A DNA stretch of 9,653 bases from Paraprevotella sp. (GTDB lineage: Bacteria; Bacteroidota; Bacteroidia; Bacteroidales; Bacteroidaceae), in assembly GCA_021205005.1 (NCBI GenBank), contig JAJPYK010000024.1, positions 1-9,653 on the forward strand. Direction: 5' to 3'. The position numbers were made by a program, and so were the translations under genes. Below are positions 6,171 to 9,653 of the stretch, one piece after another. The notes beneath the pieces were generated by a model, which was given only the letters and a program-made list of their open reading frames with translations, ran no database searches and was not told where the DNA came from. Within the stretch, counting starts at the first letter, position 1. Every line of letters starts with the position of its first letter.

Positions 6171-7538
6171 ATGAGACATTATACTTTTCTCGGCATGGTC
6201 AGGAAATACGTGAATTCCAGTCTCATTCTGATCATCGTTACCGTATTGGCTCTCATCATAGCCAATTCCGGTTGGGGAGATGCCTACCGTGCTTTATGGG
6301 AGAAACCGGTCAGTTTCTCCATCGGCCATTTCAATTTGTTCAGCCATGCCAAAGAGAGCCTGAGCCTGATGGACTTCATCAATGATTTCCTCATGGCACT
6401 GTTTTTCTTTTCCGTAGGACTGGAAATCAAACGGGAAATCTTGGTCGGCGAGCTATCTACATTCAGAAAAGCACTTTTGCCCATCATCGGAGCATGCGGC
6501 GGCATGGCTCTCCCCGTATTGATCTTCTTCTTTATCTGTCCCGACGATCCGCTCATGCAGAGTGGAATGGCAGTGCCGATGGCTACGGACATTGCCTTCT
6601 CCTTGGGCGTACTCTCTTTATTCGGCAACCGGGTTCCCCTCGGATTGAAAGTGTTTTTGGCCACGCTGGCCGTAGCCGACGACTTGGGCGGAATCCTGGT
6701 CATCGCGATTTTCTACTCATCCGAACTGCATTACCAATACCTGCTTTACACCGCGGTCTTAGTCGGCATCCTGGCTTACGGCAATTATCGACATGTCATC
6801 TCCAAGATGTTCTACGTCGTCATCGGAGTATTCGTATGGTACAGCGTGCTGAATTCGGGCATACACTCCACCATCGCGGGAGTCATCGTAGCCTTTTTCG
6901 TTCCGGCACGTCCGGGAGTCTCCGCACTCCATTTCGTGAAATATATCCGAAGCAAGATCCGGATTTTCCCCATAGACGAGGCCTCGACCAACGCACGGGG
7001 AACCATCATCTTGTCGAACCGCCAGATCGGTCTGCTCAAGAATATAGAACATGCCTCAGACCGTACCATCAGTCCTTTGCAGGATTTGGAAGATGCGCTG
7101 CAAAACCCGATCAATTACTTCGTTATTCCGGCATTCGCCTTTGCCAATGCAGGCGTACACATCGAAGGCATCAGCCTGGACCGTCTGCTCGAGGGGGTAG
7201 GATTGGCCGCTTTCCTCGGACTGGTCATCGGCAAATTCATCGGCGTTTTTTCCTTCTCCTGGTTAGCCATCAAGTTGAAACTCGTGCAAATGCCTCAGGG
7301 ATGCAATTGGAAGAATTTTGCCAGCGTATGTGTACTCACCGGCATCGGATTCACAGTTTCCATGTTCATTGCCGACCTTTCCTATTATGATGTAGGAACG
7401 GATGGAAATCAACTGCTGAACGATGCCAAGCTGGGTATTCTCTGCGGTTCGGTCATCGCCGGCTTGACGGGCTGGATCTTGCTCTCCCTCACCCTTCCGA
7501 AAGAAAATGCAGACGTGCCTACGGAGGAACGATCCTAA
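6171..7538 (+). CDS. nhaA: Na+/H+ antiporter NhaA
   Basis: This inner-membrane antiporter exports Na+ (or Li+) in exchange for H+, serving sodium tolerance and pH homeostasis. Its 455 residues exceed the 388 of E. coli NhaA. Hallmarks by comparison with the E. coli enzyme: FFFSVGLEIKRE (78-89); ATD140-IAF, equivalent to Asp133; LAVAD170-D171-LGG, the ion-binding pair Asp163/Asp164; SGIH232STIAGVIV, the pH-sensor His225 region; AFAFANAGV (321-329); and IGK355FIG, equivalent to Lys300. All key residues are present, so it should be functional. The extra length is mainly a roughly 65-residue hydrophilic loop (246-312) between the segments matching TM VIII and IX, plus a short polar C-terminus. 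It starts 32 bases after the MG2-like gene with no promoter box in the gap, suggesting an operon. A second in-frame Met at residue 9 is a possible alternative start. Confidence 0.95.
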   Translation: MRHYTFLGMVRKYVNSSLILIIVTVLALIIANSGWGDAYRALWEKPVSFSIGHFNLFSHAKESLSLMDFINDFLMALFFFSVGLEIKREILVGELSTFRKALLPIIGACGGMALPVLIFFFICPDDPLMQSGMAVPMATDIAFSLGVLSLFGNRVPLGLKVFLATLAVADDLGGILVIAIFYSSELHYQYLLYTAVLVGILAYGNYRHVISKMFYVVIGVFVWYSVLNSGIHSTIAGVIVAFFVPARPGVSALHFVKYIRSKIRIFPIDEASTNARGTIILSNRQIGLLKNIEHASDRTISPLQDLEDALQNPINYFVIPAFAFANAGVHIEGISLDRLLEGVGLAAFLGLVIGKFIGVFSFSWLAIKLKLVQMPQGCNWKNFASVCVLTGIGFTVSMFIADLSYYDVGTDGNQLLNDAKLGILCGSVIAGLTGWILLSLTLPKENADVPTEERS

Positions 7539-7578
7539 GTTCCTACACCTATATATAGTAAACGCCCTCTTTCCGTCG

Positions 7579-9618
7579 TCAACAAATTTCTGAACCGGGC
7601 TTCACTTCCCGATCTACGGTGACCACGCTCAGCGTATCATCGTAATTCAACGCCGAAAGTATCATGCCTTGGCTTTCAATGCCTTTCAACTTGCGCGGAG
7701 CCAAGTTAGCCACAAAACAAACCTGCTTGCCTACCAGGTCCTCCGGCCGGTAATATTTGGATATGCCGCTGACAATCGTACGGTTTTCCAGTCCGTCGGC
7801 GATCTTGAAGCATAGCAACTTGTCGGCCTTGGGCACCTTGGTGCATTCCAATATGGTACCGACACGAATGTCTAACTTCTGGAAATCCTCGAAAGCGATG
7901 TTCTCGCGAATCGGCTTCGCTTTATAGTTCGCGGCCTCGTTCTCTTTCTTTTCAATTTGCAATTTCTGCACCTGGGCCTCTATCGCTTCGTCCTCGATCT
8001 TTTCAAACAGCAGTTCGGGCTTGTTCAAACGGTGGCCGCCCTGTAACAGATCGGTGCGTCCCAACTGATTCCATTCGAAACTTTCCATATTCAGCATCCT
8101 GCGAAGCTTTTCGCTGCTGAAGGGCAGGAACGGCTCGAAAGCCACGGCCAGATTGGCCGTCAACTGCAAGGATATATAAATAATGGTCTTGACACGTTCG
8201 GGATCTGTCTTCACGACCTTCCAAGGCTCGCTGTCGGCGATGTATTTGTTGCCGATACGCGCCAGATTCATCGCCTCTTTCTGTGCATCTCTGAACTTGA
8301 AAACATCAAGCAATTCTTCTACTTTCGACTTCACGTCCTTAAACTCATCTAACGTCTGTCGATCGTAGTCGGTCAATTCTCCGCAAGCCGGAACCACTCC
8401 CTCGTAATACTTCTGTGTCAACTGAAGGGCGCGGTTCACGAAGTTACCGTAGACAGCCACCAATTCATTATTATTACGCGCCTGGAAATCTTTCCAGGTA
8501 AAATCATTGTCTTTGGTCTCCGGAGCATTTGCAGTCAGTACATAACGCAAAACATCCTGCTTGCCGGGGAAATCGCGCAAGTATTCATGCAACCACACGG
8601 CCCAGTTACGCGAAGTAGAGATCTTCTCGCCTTCCAAATTCAGGAACTCATTGCTCGGTACGTTATCCGGCAGGATATAACTGCCCTCTGCCTTCAACAT
8701 GGCGGGGAAAACAATACAATGGAACACGATGTTGTCCTTTCCGATGAAATGTACGAGGCGCGTCTCGGGATCTTTCCACCACTTCTCCCATGAATCGGGC
8801 AGCAACTCTTTCGTATTGCTGATATAGCCGATGGGGGCATCGAACCAAACATAGAGAACTTTACCTTCCGCTCCCTCCACCGGCACCGGAATACCCCAAT
8901 CCAAATCACGGCTCACGGCGCGGGGCTGCAAACCAATGTCGAGCCAGCTTTTGCACTGTCCGTAAACATTGTTGCGCCACTCTTTGTGATCTTCCAGTAT
9001 CCACTTGCGCAACCAAGCCTCATGTTTATCCAGCGGCAAATACCAATGCGTGGTCTCGCGCATCACCGGTTTGGAACCGCTAATAGCGCTCTTCGGGTTG
9101 ATCAACTCGGTAGGAGACAATGACGTACCGCACTTTTCACACTGATCGCCGTAGGCTCCCTCGGCATGACAATGAGGACATTCACCGGTGATGTAACGGT
9201 CGGCCAAGAACGTATGTGCCTCTTCATCGTAGTATTGCAGAGAGGTTTTCTCTACGAATTCCCCTTTGTCATACAACGTACGGAAGAACTCCGAAGCCGT
9301 CTCGCAATGAATTTTCGAAGTGGTACGTCCATAAATATCGAACGATACGCCGAACTCTTCAAAGGATTCTTTGATGAGCTTATGATAACGGTCCACCACA
9401 TCTTGCGGTGTGATGCCCTCCTTACGCGCCCGGATAGTAATAGGCACACCGTGTTCATCGGAACCGCCGATAAAGACCACCTCTTCTTTTTTCAAACGAA
9501 GGTAGCGCACATAAATGTCCGCAGGCACATACACCCCCGCCAAATGCCCGATATGCACCGGACCGTTGGCATAGGGCAACGCTGCCGTTACGGTTGTTCT
9601 CTTAAATTTTTTCTCCAT
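7579..9618 (-). CDS. metG: Methionine--tRNA ligase (MetRS)
   Basis: This cytoplasmic class I aminoacyl-tRNA synthetase charges tRNA-Met, both initiator and elongator. Its 679 residues are full length for the form with a C-terminal extension. Visible features: the HIGH motif (His22-His25) in the N-terminal Rossmann fold; a zinc knuckle CPHC...CEKC (Cys147, 150, 160, 163) in the connective domain, spaced as in E. coli MetRS; FIGKDN (291-296); and the second catalytic signature as KISTS (332-336) instead of KMSKS. An anticodon-binding helical domain spans about 375-535, with SEPW (Trp466) likely equivalent to the E. coli anticodon-contacting Trp461. A Lys/Glu-rich linker lies at about 541-570, then an OB-fold tRNA-binding domain (about 576-679, KLDIRVGTI), which mediates dimerisation in homologues. 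ATG at 9618 is followed by [10 protein letters not shown], the right distance before HIGH. Only 35 upstream bases are in view and no -7 element is seen there. Confidence 0.97.
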   Translation of the reverse strand: MEKKFKRTTVTAALPYANGPVHIGHLAGVYVPADIYVRYLRLKKEEVVFIGGSDEHGVPITIRARKEGITPQDVVDRYHKLIKESFEEFGVSFDIYGRTTSKIHCETASEFFRTLYDKGEFVEKTSLQYYDEEAHTFLADRYITGECPHCHAEGAYGDQCEKCGTSLSPTELINPKSAISGSKPVMRETTHWYLPLDKHEAWLRKWILEDHKEWRNNVYGQCKSWLDIGLQPRAVSRDLDWGIPVPVEGAEGKVLYVWFDAPIGYISNTKELLPDSWEKWWKDPETRLVHFIGKDNIVFHCIVFPAMLKAEGSYILPDNVPSNEFLNLEGEKISTSRNWAVWLHEYLRDFPGKQDVLRYVLTANAPETKDNDFTWKDFQARNNNELVAVYGNFVNRALQLTQKYYEGVVPACGELTDYDRQTLDEFKDVKSKVEELLDVFKFRDAQKEAMNLARIGNKYIADSEPWKVVKTDPERVKTIIYISLQLTANLAVAFEPFLPFSSEKLRRMLNMESFEWNQLGRTDLLQGGHRLNKPELLFEKIEDEAIEAQVQKLQIEKKENEAANYKAKPIRENIAFEDFQKLDIRVGTILECTKVPKADKLLCFKIADGLENRTIVSGISKYYRPEDLVGKQVCFVANLAPRKLKGIESQGMILSALNYDDTLSVVTVDREVKPGSEIC

Positions 9619-9653
9619 TTTGTATGTCCTATTTGATTGATTATAGTCTATAT

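Noticed and set aside
6494..7390. A 298-codon + strand frame inside nhaA
   Set aside because: It is a frame-shifted shadow of nhaA, Arg/His-rich and without domain features.

Overview
The window looks like chromosomal DNA of an anaerobic gut-type Bacteroidota, most likely order Bacteroidales. Three things point there: Bacteroides-style -7 promoter elements (TAnnTTTG) with little Shine-Dalgarno signal, a DUF4954-family protein, and a large secreted macroglobulin-MG2-like protein of a kind expanded in this phylum. The housekeeping proteins also fit Bacteroidales forms. Genus cannot be assigned from the sequence alone. I see no transposase, phage gene, CRISPR array, tRNA or rRNA. This is an ordinary core-genome segment, not an obvious accessory island.

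Layout, left to right. (1) The 3' two-thirds or so of a forward DUF4954 gene runs off the left edge and ends at 1273. (2) A roughly 390-base gap (1274-1665) separates it from a convergent reverse gene. The gap holds no convincing gene but has an 18-bp perfect inverted repeat and a second, imperfect hairpin. (3) A reverse-strand phosphohexomutase, annotated as phosphoglucosamine mutase (GlmM), spans 1666-3054. (4) A 189-base AT-rich divergent promoter region follows, carrying two identical outward-facing TATCTTTG boxes with a hairpin between them. (5) A forward pair, probably one operon, follows: a 964-residue exported MG2-like protein (3244-6138) and, 32 bases later, an NhaA Na+/H+ antiporter (6171-7538). 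(6) A reverse-strand methionyl-tRNA synthetase (7579-9618) converges on nhaA with only 40 bases between the stop codons.

The genes do not form one pathway. GlmM feeds UDP-GlcNAc for peptidoglycan and LPS, MetRS charges tRNA, and NhaA handles sodium/proton balance. The DUF4954 and MG2-like proteins are the two of unknown exact role. I found no strong evidence for an undescribed system. The items most worth a second look are the non-canonical sugar-binding loop of the GlmM-type enzyme, the large extra cytoplasmic loop of NhaA, the uncharacterised MG2-like protein linked to nhaA, and the structured convergent 3' region at 1274-1665.
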